Below are positions 34,854 to 46,036 of a stretch of DNA of 64,000 nt, one piece after another. The stretch comes from Stutzerimonas kunmingensis (GTDB lineage Bacteria > Pseudomonadota > Gammaproteobacteria > Pseudomonadales > Pseudomonadaceae), in assembly GCF_021432085.1 (NCBI RefSeq), contig NZ_CP090366.1, forward strand, positions 2,046,001 through 2,110,000, in the 5' to 3' direction. Position 1 is the stretch's first letter, and every line of letters begins with the position of its first letter. The notes under the pieces were generated by a model that made no database searches, had not been told where the DNA came from, and saw nothing but the letters and a program-made list of their open reading frames with translations. The translations under genes and the position numbers were made by a program.

Positions 34854-35042
34854 ATGAGTCAAGAACCCCACGTACATGGTCCCGACTGCAACCACGATCA
34901 CGACCATGACCATCACCACGTTCATGGCCCGCATTGCAATCACAGCCACGAACCTGTGCGTAACCCGCTGAAGGACGTCGGTCGCAATGACCCGTGCCCT
35001 TGTGGCAGCCAGCAGAAGTACAAGAAATGCCACGGCGCCTGA
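34854..35042 (+). CDS. Small SEC-C metal-binding protein with His-rich start
   Basis: A 62-residue protein. Residues 3-33 are packed with His, Asp and Cys ([20 protein letters not shown], then PHCNHSH) and the C-terminus is a SEC-C motif ([18 protein letters not shown]), a zinc-binding module shared with SecA. The His-rich arm looks like an added metal sink or sensor. Eight bases after the LEA lipoprotein stop, so probably cotranscribed. Confidence 0.85.
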   Translation: MSQEPHVHGPDCNHDHDHDHHHVHGPHCNHSHEPVRNPLKDVGRNDPCPCGSQQKYKKCHGA

Positions 35043-35049
35043 GCCTGTC

Positions 35050-35511
35050 ATGACCCTGGCCATCGGTCTGTTCGTCATCGCCGCGCTGCTGATTGCTGCG
35101 CTGGGTGGCTATGCGCTGTATCTCTGGCGCCGTGTCTGGCGCAACGAGCGGTTGCAGGCAGAGGCGCGGACGCAGCAGCAGACCGCGCTGGCGGAGGATC
35201 TGCGAATCCTCGCCAGCTGCCTGCTGGAGGAGCAAGTCCCGCTCATCGAAGGGGCAATCCGCATCAAGGTGCTGCTCGACAACTATGATGTGGCGCTGGG
35301 GCAGCATCCTCGTTGTCAGGTCTTCCAGCAGCTGTTCGAGGCCACCGAGCAAGTGCCGACCCATGCGGCCTGGAAGGCTCTGGACAAGCAGGAGCGGCGC
35401 CGACATGAAGCGCAGTTCAGTGCCCTCGAGCTGCAGCACAAGGCCGAGGCTCGACGTTCGGCCCGTTGGCTGCTCGACGAAGCTCTGCCAAAATCCCGCG
35501 ACGCGGCCTGA
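35050..35511 (+). CDS. DUF2489 protein, membrane-anchored
   Basis: A 153-residue protein beginning with one transmembrane helix (LAIGLFVIAALLIAALGGYALYLW) and a helical cytoplasmic-like region (ASCLLEEQVPLIEGAIRIKVLLDNYDVALG, FEATEQVPTHAAWKALDKQERRR) that matches DUF2489. Follows the SEC-C gene by seven bases; an in-frame start at 34987 would overlap it and lacks support. Function unknown. Confidence 0.78.
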   Translation: MTLAIGLFVIAALLIAALGGYALYLWRRVWRNERLQAEARTQQQTALAEDLRILASCLLEEQVPLIEGAIRIKVLLDNYDVALGQHPRCQVFQQLFEATEQVPTHAAWKALDKQERRRHEAQFSALELQHKAEARRSARWLLDEALPKSRDAA

Positions 35512-35586
35512 TCGACCGATCTTCTTCGCCGCGCGCCCTCTAATCTGTCAGTACCATCCCTTGCCAAGCTCGCTCAGGAGTCTTTG

Positions 35587-38124
35587 ATGTCTCTGCGTCT
35601 GCCGTTCGCCCTGGTTCGCTTGACGCTGGGGGCCGCGCTCGGCCTGGCCGGCCTTGGCGGTTGTCAGGCCTATCTCGATAATCGCTACAGCGCCAGCCTG
35701 CCGCCGTCGCAGGGCATTCAGCCGCTGACCGGCCTGGCAGGCAGCGCGAGCATCCGGCGCAATTCGCTGGGCATGCCGCTGATCGAAACCTCGTCGTTCC
35801 ACGATGCGCTGTTCGCCATGGGTTACGTCCACGCCACCGATCGTCTGAGCCAGATGGTCAGCCTACGGCTGATGGCTCAAGGGAGGTTGGCGGAGATGGT
35901 CGGCCCCGGCGTGTTGGAGACCGACCGCTTCATGCGCGCGGTGAATCTGCGCCAGAGCGCCGAGCTGCTCTATCGCGAGTCCTCGCCGCGGATGAAGAAG
36001 TTCTTCGAGGTCTACGCCCGCGGCGTGAACGCCTACCTGTATCGCCATCAGGACAAGCTGCCGATGGACCTTGCCGAGTCCGGCTACAAGCCTGAGTACT
36101 GGAAGCCCGAGGACTCGGTGCTGGTGTTCTGTTTGCTCAACTTCGGGCTTTCGCAGAATCTGCAGGAAGAAGTGGCGGCGCTGCTGCTGGCGCAGAAGGT
36201 GGGTAGCGACAAGCTCGCCTGGTTGCTGCCGATCTATCCGGACGAAGCATTGCCGTTCGCCGAAGCCGACAAGCTCAAGGGACTCGCACTGGGTGGATCG
36301 GTACCAGAGCTGGCGGCGATCGAGCAGGCGGCGCAAAACTTGGCATCGTTGACCCCGACTGGGATGGCTGCGTCGAACAACTGGGCCATTGCCGGCAGCA
36401 ACACCCGTAGCGGCAAACCGATTCTGGCCAACGACACGCACCTGCCGCTGTCGATGCCTTCGTACTGGAATTTCATGCAGGTCCGCGCACCGAAGTTCCT
36501 TGCCGCGGGTGTCACCATCGCCGGGGTGCCCGCAATGGTCGCCGGTTTCAACGGCAAGCTCGGCTGGGGCATGACCATGGTGATGGGCGACAATCAGGAC
36601 CTCTATCTCGAGCAGGTGCGCCGCGAAGGCTCGCGGCTGATGTACCTGGCCGATGGCAAGTGGCTGCAGGCCCGCGAGCGGCACGAAACCTACTTCGTCA
36701 AAGGCGAGCGGCCGATTCGCGAGACCATCTACGAAACCCGTAATGGGCCTCTGCTGAACACGACGCTCGGCGAGCGCAAGCACCCCTTGCAACCGCTACA
36801 GCTCCGCAGTGGTTACGGCCTTGCGCTGAAAACCACGCAGCTGGAGGCCGATCGCACCCTGGATGCCTTCTTCGATCTGTCCCGCGCGCAATCGGTGGAT
36901 CAGGCCTTCGAGGCGACCCGCGAAATTCGTGCGACGGCGCTGAATCTGGTGTTTGCTGACCAGCAGGGAATCGGCTGGCAGGTCACCGGACGCTTCCCAA
37001 ATCGTCGCGAGGGATTGGGGCTGGTGCCGTCGCCGGGTTGGGACAATCGTTATGAATGGGACGGCTTTGCTGATCCGATGCTGCATCCCTACGACCAGGA
37101 TCCGATCCAGGGCTGGCTCGGCACCGCCAACCATCGCAGTGTACCGCGCGGTTACGGGATGCAGCTTTCCAGCTCCTGGTATGGTCCCGAGCGCTATGAG
37201 CGCCTGGCGGAACTGGCGGGGCGGGGCAAGCATGACACCCGCAGTACTATCGCGATGCAGTACGACCAGGTCACGCCGTTCGCCGCCAAGCTCAGGACAA
37301 TGTTCGAGGCGCCGGGCATGGCCGAGCCATTGCGCAAGGCGATCGATGCACTGCCGGCCGCCGAACGCAGCAAGGCGCGAGAAGCGCTGGATCGACTGAT
37401 GGCGTTCAACGGCAAGCTCGCTGCGAATTCGGCCGATGCTGCGCTGTATGGCGCTTTCCTGCACGAAAGCGCGCGGCAGACGTTCCTCGACGAGCTGGGG
37501 CCGGAAGATACGCAGGCGTGGCGAGCGCTGGTGCAGACGGCCAACACCTCCTATTCGGCCCAGGCCGACCATCTGCTCGGGCGCGAGGACAGCCCGTTCT
37601 GGAATGACCAGCGCACCGCGCATGCCGAAGACAAGCCGGCAATCCTCGCGCGCAGCCTGGCCGCAGCAGTGACCTTGCTGGAAGGCCGTCTGGGCAACGG
37701 GCGCAGCGCCTGGCAATGGGGCAAGCTGCACACTGCCAGCTGGACCTCCGGCGCGACGCAGTTGGCGCCGCATATGCCGGCCAGCCAGCGGAGCAAGATC
37801 AACGCCATCGGCAGCTACCTGGATCGCGGCCCCTTTGCCATGGGCGGCGACCACAGCACGCTGAATGCCTCGGCCTATCATCTGGGAACGGACTTCGATA
37901 CCTGGCTGATCCCGGCGATGCGCATTCTCGTCGACTTTGGCCGCGACGAGCCGATGATCGGCCTCAACAGTTCAGGCCAGTCGGGCAATCCGGCCAGCCC
38001 TCACTACGCCGATGGCATCGACGCGTGGATGAAGGCGAACTACATGAGTTTCCCGTTCAAGACGGAGAATCTCGACAAGGTCTACGGCACGCAGCGCCTG
38101 TTGCTGACACCTGCTGGTAAATGA
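35587..38124 (+). CDS. Penicillin-acylase family (Ntn hydrolase) lipoprotein
   Basis: An 845-residue S45-family protein. The signal peptide has lipobox LGGC (AGLGGCQAY). The predicted autoprocessing nucleophile is Ser263 in [12 protein letters not shown], followed by [19 protein letters not shown], typical of the beta chain start. Processing would give a small alpha (about 26-262) and a large beta chain. Relatives include penicillin amidases and acyl-homoserine-lactone acylases such as QuiP and PvdQ, so a role on acylated amides is likely; substrate is not evident. The residue before the Ser is Ala rather than the common Gly. Confidence 0.88.
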   Translation: MSLRLPFALVRLTLGAALGLAGLGGCQAYLDNRYSASLPPSQGIQPLTGLAGSASIRRNSLGMPLIETSSFHDALFAMGYVHATDRLSQMVSLRLMAQGRLAEMVGPGVLETDRFMRAVNLRQSAELLYRESSPRMKKFFEVYARGVNAYLYRHQDKLPMDLAESGYKPEYWKPEDSVLVFCLLNFGLSQNLQEEVAALLLAQKVGSDKLAWLLPIYPDEALPFAEADKLKGLALGGSVPELAAIEQAAQNLASLTPTGMAASNNWAIAGSNTRSGKPILANDTHLPLSMPSYWNFMQVRAPKFLAAGVTIAGVPAMVAGFNGKLGWGMTMVMGDNQDLYLEQVRREGSRLMYLADGKWLQARERHETYFVKGERPIRETIYETRNGPLLNTTLGERKHPLQPLQLRSGYGLALKTTQLEADRTLDAFFDLSRAQSVDQAFEATREIRATALNLVFADQQGIGWQVTGRFPNRREGLGLVPSPGWDNRYEWDGFADPMLHPYDQDPIQGWLGTANHRSVPRGYGMQLSSSWYGPERYERLAELAGRGKHDTRSTIAMQYDQVTPFAAKLRTMFEAPGMAEPLRKAIDALPAAERSKAREALDRLMAFNGKLAANSADAALYGAFLHESARQTFLDELGPEDTQAWRALVQTANTSYSAQADHLLGREDSPFWNDQRTAHAEDKPAILARSLAAAVTLLEGRLGNGRSAWQWGKLHTASWTSGATQLAPHMPASQRSKINAIGSYLDRGPFAMGGDHSTLNASAYHLGTDFDTWLIPAMRILVDFGRDEPMIGLNSSGQSGNPASPHYADGIDAWMKANYMSFPFKTENLDKVYGTQRLLLTPAGK

Positions 38125-38143
38125 CGGGAGCGCCGCACCGGCA

Positions 38144-38851
38144 TCAGGCCGGTTGCGGCGCTGCTGGCGCGACTTCCAGAACGCGGATCACGCCTGGCGT
38201 CGGGTAGTGCCAGCGTACGTCCACATCCCATAACTGCGCGCCGTAACGCCGTTCGGGCTCCGGCTTCTGATAGGCCGGGCGCGGGTCCTGCGCCAGGCAC
38301 TGTTCGATGAGTTCGACCAGAGGCTCGCCCAGGCGCAGTGCTTCGCGGCGGGCTTGCAGCAATCCCGATTCCGACCATTGCACCTCAATCAACTCTGGCG
38401 CATCGGCGGCCATGTCGTTGCGTGCGTCAGGTAGCGCATCGGCGTAGGGCACGTAGGGTTTGATGTCCAGCACCGGGGTGCCGTCCAGCAGGTCGATGCC
38501 GGAAATGAACAGTCGTCCCGGCTCGACCTTATCCAGCCTGACCACCGACTGACCGATGCCATTGGGTCTGTGCGTTGCTCGCGTGGCGAACACGCCAACC
38601 ATGCGATTGCCGCCCAGACGTGGCGGGCGAACCTTGAGGCGGGGTTTGCTTTCCAGCGCCTGATGGAAGAGAAACAGCAGCCACACGTGGCTGACCTGCT
38701 CGAGCCCGGCTACCGCATCACCACTGTCGAACGGCGGCAGCAGTTCCAGCACGCCACGTGCGGCTGGCGCCAGGCTGGGCTGGCGGGGGATGGCGAACTT
38801 CTCCTTGAAGCAGGAGCGGACGTAGCCGATCGGCGAGACGCTGTGATCCAT
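38144..38851 (-). CDS. trmO: tRNA (t6A37)-methyltransferase TrmO
   Basis: A 235-residue TrmO (TsaA/YaeB) protein: VSPIGYVRSCFKEKFAIPRQP, HVWLLFLFHQ, GVFATRATHRPNGIGQS (SAM-binding HRPNxIG) and LDIKPYVPYAD. It adds the N6 methyl group on threonylcarbamoyl-adenosine 37 of some threonine tRNAs. Normal length for the family. Confidence 0.93.
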   Translation of the reverse strand: MDHSVSPIGYVRSCFKEKFAIPRQPSLAPAARGVLELLPPFDSGDAVAGLEQVSHVWLLFLFHQALESKPRLKVRPPRLGGNRMVGVFATRATHRPNGIGQSVVRLDKVEPGRLFISGIDLLDGTPVLDIKPYVPYADALPDARNDMAADAPELIEVQWSESGLLQARREALRLGEPLVELIEQCLAQDPRPAYQKPEPERRYGAQLWDVDVRWHYPTPGVIRVLEVAPAAPQPA

Positions 38852-38963
38852 GAAGGCTGGCCTGGGAAGCAGTCGGGCGGCTGCGCATCTTACCCGCTAT
38901 GGCCGCCCGTTGCGCTTCCAGCAGGCCGACACGCACATGCATCGCCGGCCCGCCGTTGACGTG

Positions 38964-40172
38964 TTACAGGCCGAGCAGATTGGCGACGTAATCAGCATCC
39001 TTGTCGCCGCGGCCAGATAGATTGACGAGGATATGGCTGTCCTTGCTCAGCGTCGGCGCGGTGCGAATCGCCCAGGCCACCGCGTGGGCGCTTTCCAGGG
39101 CGGGAATGATGCCTTCCACGCACGACAGAGTCATGAAGGCATCCAGGCATTCCTGATCGGTCGCGGTCTGGTAGTTCACCCGGCCGATGTCCTTCAGGTA
39201 GCTGTGCTGCGGACCGACCCCCGGGTAGTCCAGGCCGGAGGCGATGGAGTGCACTGCCGATGGGTTGCCGTCTGCATCCTCCAGCACGTAGCAGGCCATG
39301 CCGTGCAGTTCGCCGGGTTTGCCCTTGGACAGCGTGGCCGAATGGCGACCGGGCTTGTCCAGGCTTTCGCCGGCCGGCTCGATACCCACCAGCTCGACCG
39401 CAGCATCTTCGAGAAAGGCGGTGAACATGCCCATGGCATTGGAGCCGCCACCGACGCAGGCAACCACGTGGTCGGGCAGGCGGCCATGTTTGGCGAGGAA
39501 CTGCTCACGGGCCTCGGTGCCGATGATCGACTGGAAGTCGCGAACCATCTTCGGGAACGGGTGCGGGCCGACCACCGAGCCGATGGCGTAGATGTAGTTG
39601 TGCGGGTCCTTCAGGTATTCCTCGAAGGCGCTATCCACCGCTTCCTTGAGCGTCGCGGCGCCGCGGGTGACCGCTACCAGCTTGCAGCCGAGGATCTTCA
39701 TCTTGGTGACGTTCGGGTGTTCCTTCTCGATGTCCACCTGTCCCATGTGGATCTCGCAGGGAATGCCGACCAGCGCGCAGGCAGTAGCCAGGGCAACCCC
39801 GTGCTGGCCGGCGCCAGTCTCCGCGATCACCTTCTTCTTGCCCATGAATTTGGCCAACAGCGCCTCGCCCAGGCAGTGATTGATCTTGTGCGCGCCGGTG
39901 TGGTTGAGATCTTCGCGCTTCAGATAGATCTGCGCGCCGCCGAGCTGCTCGGACAGCCGCCGCGCATGGAAGATCGGGCTTGGCCGACCTACGTAGTCGG
40001 CGAACAGTGCGGCCAGTTCCTGCTGGAAGTCATCGCGCTGGCGAATTTCCTCGTAGGCAAGGTTGATGTCGTCCATCGCTTGCTTGAGGTGCGGTGGGAC
40101 CAGCTGGCCGCCATAGGGGCCGAAATATCCGTTGGCGTCGGGCATGGCGGTGAAGCGAGGATCGGACGACAT
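38964..40172 (-). CDS. trpB: Stand-alone tryptophan synthase beta chain
   Basis: A 402-residue TrpB with PLP lysine 96 in [20 protein letters not shown] and the phosphate-binding GGGSNAMG. Several blocks differ from the usual Pseudomonas or enteric TrpB ([40 protein letters not shown] where others have AxDVxRQxPNVFRM). No trpA or trpI adjoins it, unlike the usual trpI-trpBA. It could join indole and serine independently, be an accessory copy, or partner with a distant TrpA. Confidence 0.9.
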   Translation of the reverse strand: MSSDPRFTAMPDANGYFGPYGGQLVPPHLKQAMDDINLAYEEIRQRDDFQQELAALFADYVGRPSPIFHARRLSEQLGGAQIYLKREDLNHTGAHKINHCLGEALLAKFMGKKKVIAETGAGQHGVALATACALVGIPCEIHMGQVDIEKEHPNVTKMKILGCKLVAVTRGAATLKEAVDSAFEEYLKDPHNYIYAIGSVVGPHPFPKMVRDFQSIIGTEAREQFLAKHGRLPDHVVACVGGGSNAMGMFTAFLEDAAVELVGIEPAGESLDKPGRHSATLSKGKPGELHGMACYVLEDADGNPSAVHSIASGLDYPGVGPQHSYLKDIGRVNYQTATDQECLDAFMTLSCVEGIIPALESAHAVAWAIRTAPTLSKDSHILVNLSGRGDKDADYVANLLGL

Positions 40173-40595
40173 GAACTCATCTCTGCAGGTGGAATGGGAA
40201 GAAGGATGCTGCTACGCGGGGCCGATCATAAGTCAGCGCACAATCGCTGAAAACGCCGAGCGGGGGCGGAGCGCTGCGCCGCTCGTGGCGAGGCGATTCG
40301 CATTGACCGAAGGCGCGGATCAAGGCGCTTGGGATGGTGCCGATTTCGCCGTGATTCGCGAAATTGACACTTATCGTGTAGGATGCACGCCGACTTCGCC
40401 ATTATGGGAGCATGATTCAACTTTCATTTTTGTCGGCAGCAGCTTGCCGACGGGCATGGCTGTCATCAGTACGGCCGCTATGCATGCCCATCCCGCCCTT
40501 GGTGCGCAGCAATTTCGAAAGATTTGCCCGCCACCTGCCGCAATACGTCGCACTGCGATGTCGTAAAGCCAGAACAAGTTCAGGAGATCGAACTG
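40173..40595. other. Intergenic region between trpB and betT
   Basis: Both genes are divergent and their promoters must lie here. A TTGACA at 40364-40369 has no good -10 partner. No betI-type TetR gene is present, and I see no convincing coding region. Confidence 0.4.
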
Positions 40596-42662
40596 ATGAA
40601 CGAGGCTGAGCTCTCGCCCAATGATTCCGAAGCGCCGGCTGACCGGATCAATCCCGTAGTGTTCTACGGTTCCGCAATCGCCATCGTGGCGTTTGCCATA
40701 TGGACGATGTTCTTCACTGATCGCTCCCAAGCGGTCATCAATACGGTGCTTGGCTGGATATCCGACAGCTTCGGCTGGTTCTACTTTCTCGCCGTGCTGG
40801 TCTACCTGCTCTTCGTGGTGATCGTCGCCACCAGCCGCTACGGCAAGATCCGCCTCGGGCCGGATCATTCCAAACCCGAATTCAACGTGGTCACCTGGGC
40901 GGCGATGCTGTTTTCCGCCGGGATCGGCATCGACCTGCTCTTTTTCTGTATCGCCGAACCCATCACCCAATTTCTCGAGCCGCCGGTAGGCGAGGGCGGC
41001 ACTACCCAGGCCGCACGCCACGCCATGGAGCTGACCTTTCTGCACTGGGGGCTTTCGGGCTGGGGCGTCTATACCCTGGTCGGCATGTCGCTGGCGTATT
41101 TCAGCTTCCGCCAAGGCTTGCCGCTGTCGATCCGCTCGGCGCTGTATCCGATCTTCGGCAAGCGCATCCACGGCCCCATCGGGCATACCGTCGATACCGC
41201 CGCGGTGCTCGGCACGGTGTTCGGCATAGCCACCAGTCTCGGCATCGGCATCATCCAGCTGAACTTCGGCCTCAACTACATCTTCGGCGTACCGGAAGGC
41301 ACCTTCACCCAGGCCGTGCTGGTGGTGCTGATCGTGGTGTTCTCGGCGATCTCGGCGGCGACCGGGGTCGAGCGCGGGATTCGCCGGCTTTCCGAATTCA
41401 ACATGCTGCTGGCGGTATTGCTGCTGCTGTTCGTGCTGGTGGTCGGCGATACGGTGTTCCTGCTCAACGCGCTGGTGATGAACGTTGGCGACTACTTCTC
41501 CAACTTCATCAGCCTGTCGCTGGACACCTACGCCTACCGCCGGCCGACCGACTGGCTGAACGCCTGGACGGTGTTCTTCTGGGCCTGGTGGATTGCCTGG
41601 GGACCGTTCGTGGGCCTGTTCCTGGCTCGCATTTCCCGGGGGCGTACCATCCGCGAGTTCGTCATCGGCACGTTGCTGCTACCGCTGGCTTTCATGATGG
41701 CCTGGATGTCGATCATGGGTAACAGCGCCATCGAGATGGTCATGGGCGGTGCCCTCGAATTCGGTCAGCAGGCGGTGAGCAACCCTGGCTCGTCGATCTA
41801 TCTGTTCCTGCAGAGCCTGCCCTGGGCCGGTCTCACCACCATCGTGGTGACCATCCTCGCCATTGTGTTCTTCGTTACCTCAGGCGACTCCGGCTCGCTG
41901 GTGCTGTCGAACTTCACCTCCATCCTCAAGGATGTGAACAGCGATGCGCCGGTGTGGATGCGCATCCTCTGGGCGGCGATCATCGGCGTGCTCACCCTGG
42001 CGCTGCTGATTGCCGGCGGCCTGACCGCGCTGCAGGGCACCGTGGTGATCATGGGGCTGCCGTTCTCCATCGTCCTGCTGTTCATGATGTACGGGCTGTT
42101 CAAGGCATTGCACGTCGAGGGCGTCATGGCCGACAGCTACCAGAAGAGCCTGTCCGGCTATCTGTCCGGGCGCGCTACGCTGGAACACACGCAGATGAAC
42201 TGGAGTCAGCGGCTGTCGCGGGCGATGAGCTTCCCCAGCCGTTCGCAGATCCGTCGTTACCTGAAGGATGTCTGCAAGCCGGCGATGGAAGAGATCCAGA
42301 AGGCGCTGGGCGAGAAGGGCGTGCCGGTGGATATCGTCGAAGGCGAGCCAGGCAACGAGCACCTGGCGCTGCACGTCAATCTGGGCAGCGAGCAGGACTT
42401 CACTTACCAGATCTGGCCGGTGCGCGGCACCATGCCATCCTTTGCCCTGCGCACGCAGAGCGGCAACGCCGACTACTACCGGCTCGAGGTGCATCTGCGT
42501 CAGGGCAGCCTGGGTTACGACCTGATGGGCTACTCCCGGCGCCAGCTGATCGAGGACATCCTCGACCACTACGAGCACCACATGCACTTCCTGCATCTGC
42601 AGCGCGAGAACGGTGGTGGTGAAAGCGGCATGCCCAACCCGGGCGCAACGCCGACACCTTGA
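40596..42662 (+). CDS. betT: Choline/betaine transporter BetT (BCCT family)
   Basis: A 688-residue BCCT transporter: twelve hydrophobic helices, the family motif WTVFFWAWWIAWGPFVGLFLARISRGR, and a long cytoplasmic C-terminal region (about 515-688) as in BetT osmosensing carriers. It imports choline with protons or sodium. The ATG at 40596 has CAGGAGA upstream. It precedes betB by 92 bases in the same direction, so the three genes make a choline-to-betaine osmoprotection unit. Confidence 0.93.
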   Translation: MNEAELSPNDSEAPADRINPVVFYGSAIAIVAFAIWTMFFTDRSQAVINTVLGWISDSFGWFYFLAVLVYLLFVVIVATSRYGKIRLGPDHSKPEFNVVTWAAMLFSAGIGIDLLFFCIAEPITQFLEPPVGEGGTTQAARHAMELTFLHWGLSGWGVYTLVGMSLAYFSFRQGLPLSIRSALYPIFGKRIHGPIGHTVDTAAVLGTVFGIATSLGIGIIQLNFGLNYIFGVPEGTFTQAVLVVLIVVFSAISAATGVERGIRRLSEFNMLLAVLLLLFVLVVGDTVFLLNALVMNVGDYFSNFISLSLDTYAYRRPTDWLNAWTVFFWAWWIAWGPFVGLFLARISRGRTIREFVIGTLLLPLAFMMAWMSIMGNSAIEMVMGGALEFGQQAVSNPGSSIYLFLQSLPWAGLTTIVVTILAIVFFVTSGDSGSLVLSNFTSILKDVNSDAPVWMRILWAAIIGVLTLALLIAGGLTALQGTVVIMGLPFSIVLLFMMYGLFKALHVEGVMADSYQKSLSGYLSGRATLEHTQMNWSQRLSRAMSFPSRSQIRRYLKDVCKPAMEEIQKALGEKGVPVDIVEGEPGNEHLALHVNLGSEQDFTYQIWPVRGTMPSFALRTQSGNADYYRLEVHLRQGSLGYDLMGYSRRQLIEDILDHYEHHMHFLHLQRENGGGESGMPNPGATPTP

Positions 42663-42754
42663 CCCTGCACGCCTCGGGCGATCCCCGAGGCGTTCCATTC
42701 ATGTCGCGGTAGTGTCGATCCGCTGCCGCCACGACCAGTACGAAGAGGTAGAAC

Positions 42755-44227
42755 ATGGCCCGTTTCCCACGGCAGCAACTCTATATCCATGGCGGCTACG
42801 TCGACGCCAGCAGCAACCAGACCTTCGAGAGCATCAACCCGGCCAACGGCGAAGTCCTGGCCGAAGTGCCCGAGGCCGGTGCGGCCGATCTGGAACGTGC
42901 GGTTGAAAGCGCCGAGCAGGGCCAGCGCGTCTGGGCAGCACTGACCGGCATCGAGCGTGCGCGCATCATGCGGCGCGCGGTCGATCTCTTGCGCGAGCGC
43001 AACGACGAGTTGGCCCTGCTGGAAACCCTGGACACCGGCAAGCCGCTGAGCGAGACCCGCAGCGTTGACATCGTCACCGGTGCCGACGTGCTGGAGTACT
43101 ACGCGGGCCTGGCTCCGGCCATCGAGGGCGAGCAGATTCCGCTGCGCGACAGCAGCTTCGTCTACACCCGGCGCGAACCGCTGGGCGTGGTGGCCGGCAT
43201 CGGTGCCTGGAACTATCCGATCCAGATCGCCCTGTGGAAGGCCGCTCCGGCGCTGGCCGCGGGCAACGCGATGATCTTCAAGCCCAGTGAGGTCACGCCC
43301 CTGAGCGCGCTGAAACTGGCGGAGATCTTCAGCGAGGCTGGGCTGCCCGATGGCGTGTTCAACGTGCTGACTGGCAGTGGCGCCGGCGTCGGGGCGCTGA
43401 TCACCGAGCACCCGCGCATCGCCAAGGTGTCCTTCACCGGCGGTGTGGCGACCGGCAAGAAGGTCATGGCCAGCGCGGCAGGCTCTTCGCTGAAGGACGT
43501 GACCATGGAACTGGGCGGCAAGTCGCCGCTGATCGTCTGCGAGGACGCCGATCTGGACCGCGCGGCCGATATCGCGGTCATGGCGAACTTCTTCAGCTCC
43601 GGCCAGGTGTGCACCAACGGCACCCGGGTGTTCGTCCCCGCGGGCCTGAAAGCGGCCTTCGAGGCCAAGCTGCTGGAGCGCGTGCAGCGCATTCGCCTGG
43701 GTGATCCGCAGCAGGATGAGACCAACTTCGGCCCACTGGTCAGCTTCGCGCACATGAACAAGGTGCTCGACTACATCGCTCAGGGCAAGGCCGCCGGCGC
43801 GCGGCTGCTCTGTGGCGGAGAGCGGGTGACCGAGGGCGAGTACACCAGGGGCGCCTTCGTCGCACCCACCGTCTTCAGCGACTGCAGCGACGACATGAGC
43901 ATCGTGCGCGAAGAGATCTTCGGCCCGGTGCTGAGCCTGCTTGAGTATCAGGATGAGGACGAAGTCATCCGCCGCGCCAACGACACCGAGTACGGCCTCG
44001 CCGCCGGCGTGGTCACCAGCGATCTGGCGCGGGCGCACCGCATCATCCATCGCCTCGAGGCCGGCATCTGCTGGATCAATACCTGGGGCGAATCGCCGGC
44101 GCAGATGCCGGTCGGTGGCTACAAGCAGTCCGGCATCGGCCGCGAAAACGGCATCGCCTCGCTGGCGCACTACACGCGGGTCAAATCGGTACAGGTAGAG
44201 CTGGGCGAGTTCGCCTCGGTGTTCTGA
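42755..44227 (+). CDS. betB: Betaine aldehyde dehydrogenase
   Basis: A 490-residue aldehyde dehydrogenase with [14 protein letters not shown] (NAD loop), catalytic Glu in MELGGKSPL and catalytic Cys in [25 protein letters not shown] and SGIGRENG near the end. It oxidises betaine aldehyde to glycine betaine with NAD+. Fifteen bases separate it from betA (stop 44227, start 44242). Confidence 0.95.
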   Translation: MARFPRQQLYIHGGYVDASSNQTFESINPANGEVLAEVPEAGAADLERAVESAEQGQRVWAALTGIERARIMRRAVDLLRERNDELALLETLDTGKPLSETRSVDIVTGADVLEYYAGLAPAIEGEQIPLRDSSFVYTRREPLGVVAGIGAWNYPIQIALWKAAPALAAGNAMIFKPSEVTPLSALKLAEIFSEAGLPDGVFNVLTGSGAGVGALITEHPRIAKVSFTGGVATGKKVMASAAGSSLKDVTMELGGKSPLIVCEDADLDRAADIAVMANFFSSGQVCTNGTRVFVPAGLKAAFEAKLLERVQRIRLGDPQQDETNFGPLVSFAHMNKVLDYIAQGKAAGARLLCGGERVTEGEYTRGAFVAPTVFSDCSDDMSIVREEIFGPVLSLLEYQDEDEVIRRANDTEYGLAAGVVTSDLARAHRIIHRLEAGICWINTWGESPAQMPVGGYKQSGIGRENGIASLAHYTRVKSVQVELGEFASVF

Positions 44228-44241
44228 AGGAGGTTTGAACC

Positions 44242-45915
44242 ATGGAATATGACTACATCATCATCGGCGCCGGCTCGGCGGGTAACGTGCTCGCCGCGCG
44301 CCTGACCGAGGATGCCGACGTCAGCGTGCTGCTGCTGGAAGCCGGCGGCCCGGACTACCGGCTGGACTTCCGGACCCAGATGCCCGCCGCGCTGGCCTAT
44401 CCGCTGCAGGGCACGCGCTACAACTGGGCCTACAAGACCGACCCCGAGCCGCACATGAACAACCGTCGCATGGACTGCGGTCGCGGCAAGGGCCTGGGTG
44501 GCTCATCGCTGATCAACGGCATGTGCTACATCCGCGGCAACGCGCTGGACTACGACAACTGGGCCAAGGCACCGGGACTAGAAGACTGGACCTACCTCGA
44601 CTGCCTGCCGTATTTCCGCAAGGCCGAATCGCGCGACATCGGCCCCAACGACTACCATGGCGCTGTCGGCCCGGTCAGCGTGACCACGCCGAAGGCCGAC
44701 AACAATGAGCTGTTCCACGCCATGGTCGAAGCCGGTGTGCAGGCCGGCTACCCGCGTACCGACGACCTCAACGGCTATCAGCAGGAAGGCTTCGGCCCGA
44801 TGGACCGTACCGTGACGCCCCAGGGCCGGCGCGCCAGCACGGCGCGCGGCTATCTGGATCAGGCCAGGGAGCGGCCGAACCTGACCATCGAAACGCACGC
44901 GGTGACCGATCGGGTCCTTTTCGAAGGCAAGCGCGCGGTGGGCGTGCGCTACCTGCGCGATCGCAAGGACCCGTACATCGTGCGTGCGCGTCACGAGGTG
45001 CTGCTGTGCGGCGGGGCGATCGCCTCGCCGCAGATCCTGCAGCGCTCGGGCGTCGGGCCGGGCGAGCTGCTGCGCCGGGTCGGCGTGAAACTTGTCCACG
45101 AGCTGCCCGGCGTTGGCCAGAACTTGCAGGACCATCTGGAGATGTACTTGCAGTTCGAGTGCCTGAAGCCGGTTTCGCTGTATCCGGCGCTGAAATGGTG
45201 GAACCAGCCGGCCATCGGCGCCGAATGGCTGTTCCTCGGCAGCGGCATCGGCGCCAGCAACCAGTTCGAGGCCGGCGGCTTCATCCGCAGCAGTGAAGAG
45301 TTCGAATGGCCGAACATCCAGTTCCACTTCCTGCCGGTGGCGGTCAGCTACAACGGCAGCAACGCCCATGACGGTCACAGTTTCCAGGCCCACGTCGGCT
45401 CGATGCGCTCGCCCAGCCGCGGGCGTATCGAGATCCGCTCGACCGACCCGGCCGAGGACCCGAGCATCCTGTTCAACTACATGGCCCACGAGCAGGACTG
45501 GCGCGAGTTCCGCGATGCCATCCGCATCACCCGCGGGATCATCGCCCAGCCGGCGCTCGACCCTTACCGCGGTCGCGAGCTGAGCCCGGGTATCGATGCG
45601 CAGAGCGATGCCGAGCTGGACGCCTTCGTCCGCGAGCACGCCGAGACAGCCTATCACCCGTCCTGCTCCTGCAAGATGGGCAGCGACGGCATGGCCGTGG
45701 TCGACGGCCAGGGCCGGGTGCATGGGCTGGAAGGGTTGCGCGTGGTGGATGCCTCGATCATGCCGCAGATCATCACCGGCAACCTCAACGCGACCACCAT
45801 CATGATCGCCGAGAAGATCGCCGATCGGATTCGCGGTCATGAGCCGCTGCCGCGCAGCACGGCGAAGTACTACGTGGCCGGCAATGCGCCGGTGCGGCAA
45901 CCGCCGCAGCGTTGA
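44242..45915 (+). CDS. betA: Choline dehydrogenase
   Basis: A 557-residue GMC oxidoreductase: FAD-binding [56 protein letters not shown] and the C-terminal [11 protein letters not shown] (active-site His region). It oxidises choline to betaine aldehyde at the membrane. AAGGAGG lies directly before the ATG. Last gene of the betT-betB-betA unit. Confidence 0.96.
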   Translation: MEYDYIIIGAGSAGNVLAARLTEDADVSVLLLEAGGPDYRLDFRTQMPAALAYPLQGTRYNWAYKTDPEPHMNNRRMDCGRGKGLGGSSLINGMCYIRGNALDYDNWAKAPGLEDWTYLDCLPYFRKAESRDIGPNDYHGAVGPVSVTTPKADNNELFHAMVEAGVQAGYPRTDDLNGYQQEGFGPMDRTVTPQGRRASTARGYLDQARERPNLTIETHAVTDRVLFEGKRAVGVRYLRDRKDPYIVRARHEVLLCGGAIASPQILQRSGVGPGELLRRVGVKLVHELPGVGQNLQDHLEMYLQFECLKPVSLYPALKWWNQPAIGAEWLFLGSGIGASNQFEAGGFIRSSEEFEWPNIQFHFLPVAVSYNGSNAHDGHSFQAHVGSMRSPSRGRIEIRSTDPAEDPSILFNYMAHEQDWREFRDAIRITRGIIAQPALDPYRGRELSPGIDAQSDAELDAFVREHAETAYHPSCSCKMGSDGMAVVDGQGRVHGLEGLRVVDASIMPQIITGNLNATTIMIAEKIADRIRGHEPLPRSTAKYYVAGNAPVRQPPQR

Positions 45916-45930
45916 TGAGCCCGCAATCAG

Positions 45931-45983
45931 TCGGTGGGAAAGGCTTCGCCGTTTCCCTCCACCGGGCTGCCCAGGGCTCGTAG
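45931..45983. repeat. REP-like element downstream of betA
   Basis: GGTGGGAAAGGCTTCGCCG and TTTCCCTCCACC form an imperfect palindrome of the same GGTGG/CCACC family as elements near 2910 and 4845, ending in GCTCGTAG. Confidence 0.4.
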
Positions 45984-45993
45984 CGCAGAAATG

Positions 45994-46021
45994 AAAACGC
46001 CCCGCAGAAGCGGGGCGTTTT
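45994..46021. terminator. Bidirectional terminator between betA and rimO
   Basis: AAAACGCCCCG (45994-46004) and CGGGGCGTTTT (46011-46021) make an 11-base stem with A and T runs on either side; it can end transcription of both convergent genes. Confidence 0.9.
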
Positions 46022-46036
46022 GTTTAACCGATCAGC

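Noticed and set aside
40132..40566. Plus-strand 144-residue frame between trpB and betT
   Set aside because: No motif, poor ribosome site, overlaps the trpB start and includes promoter-like sequence; probably not translated.
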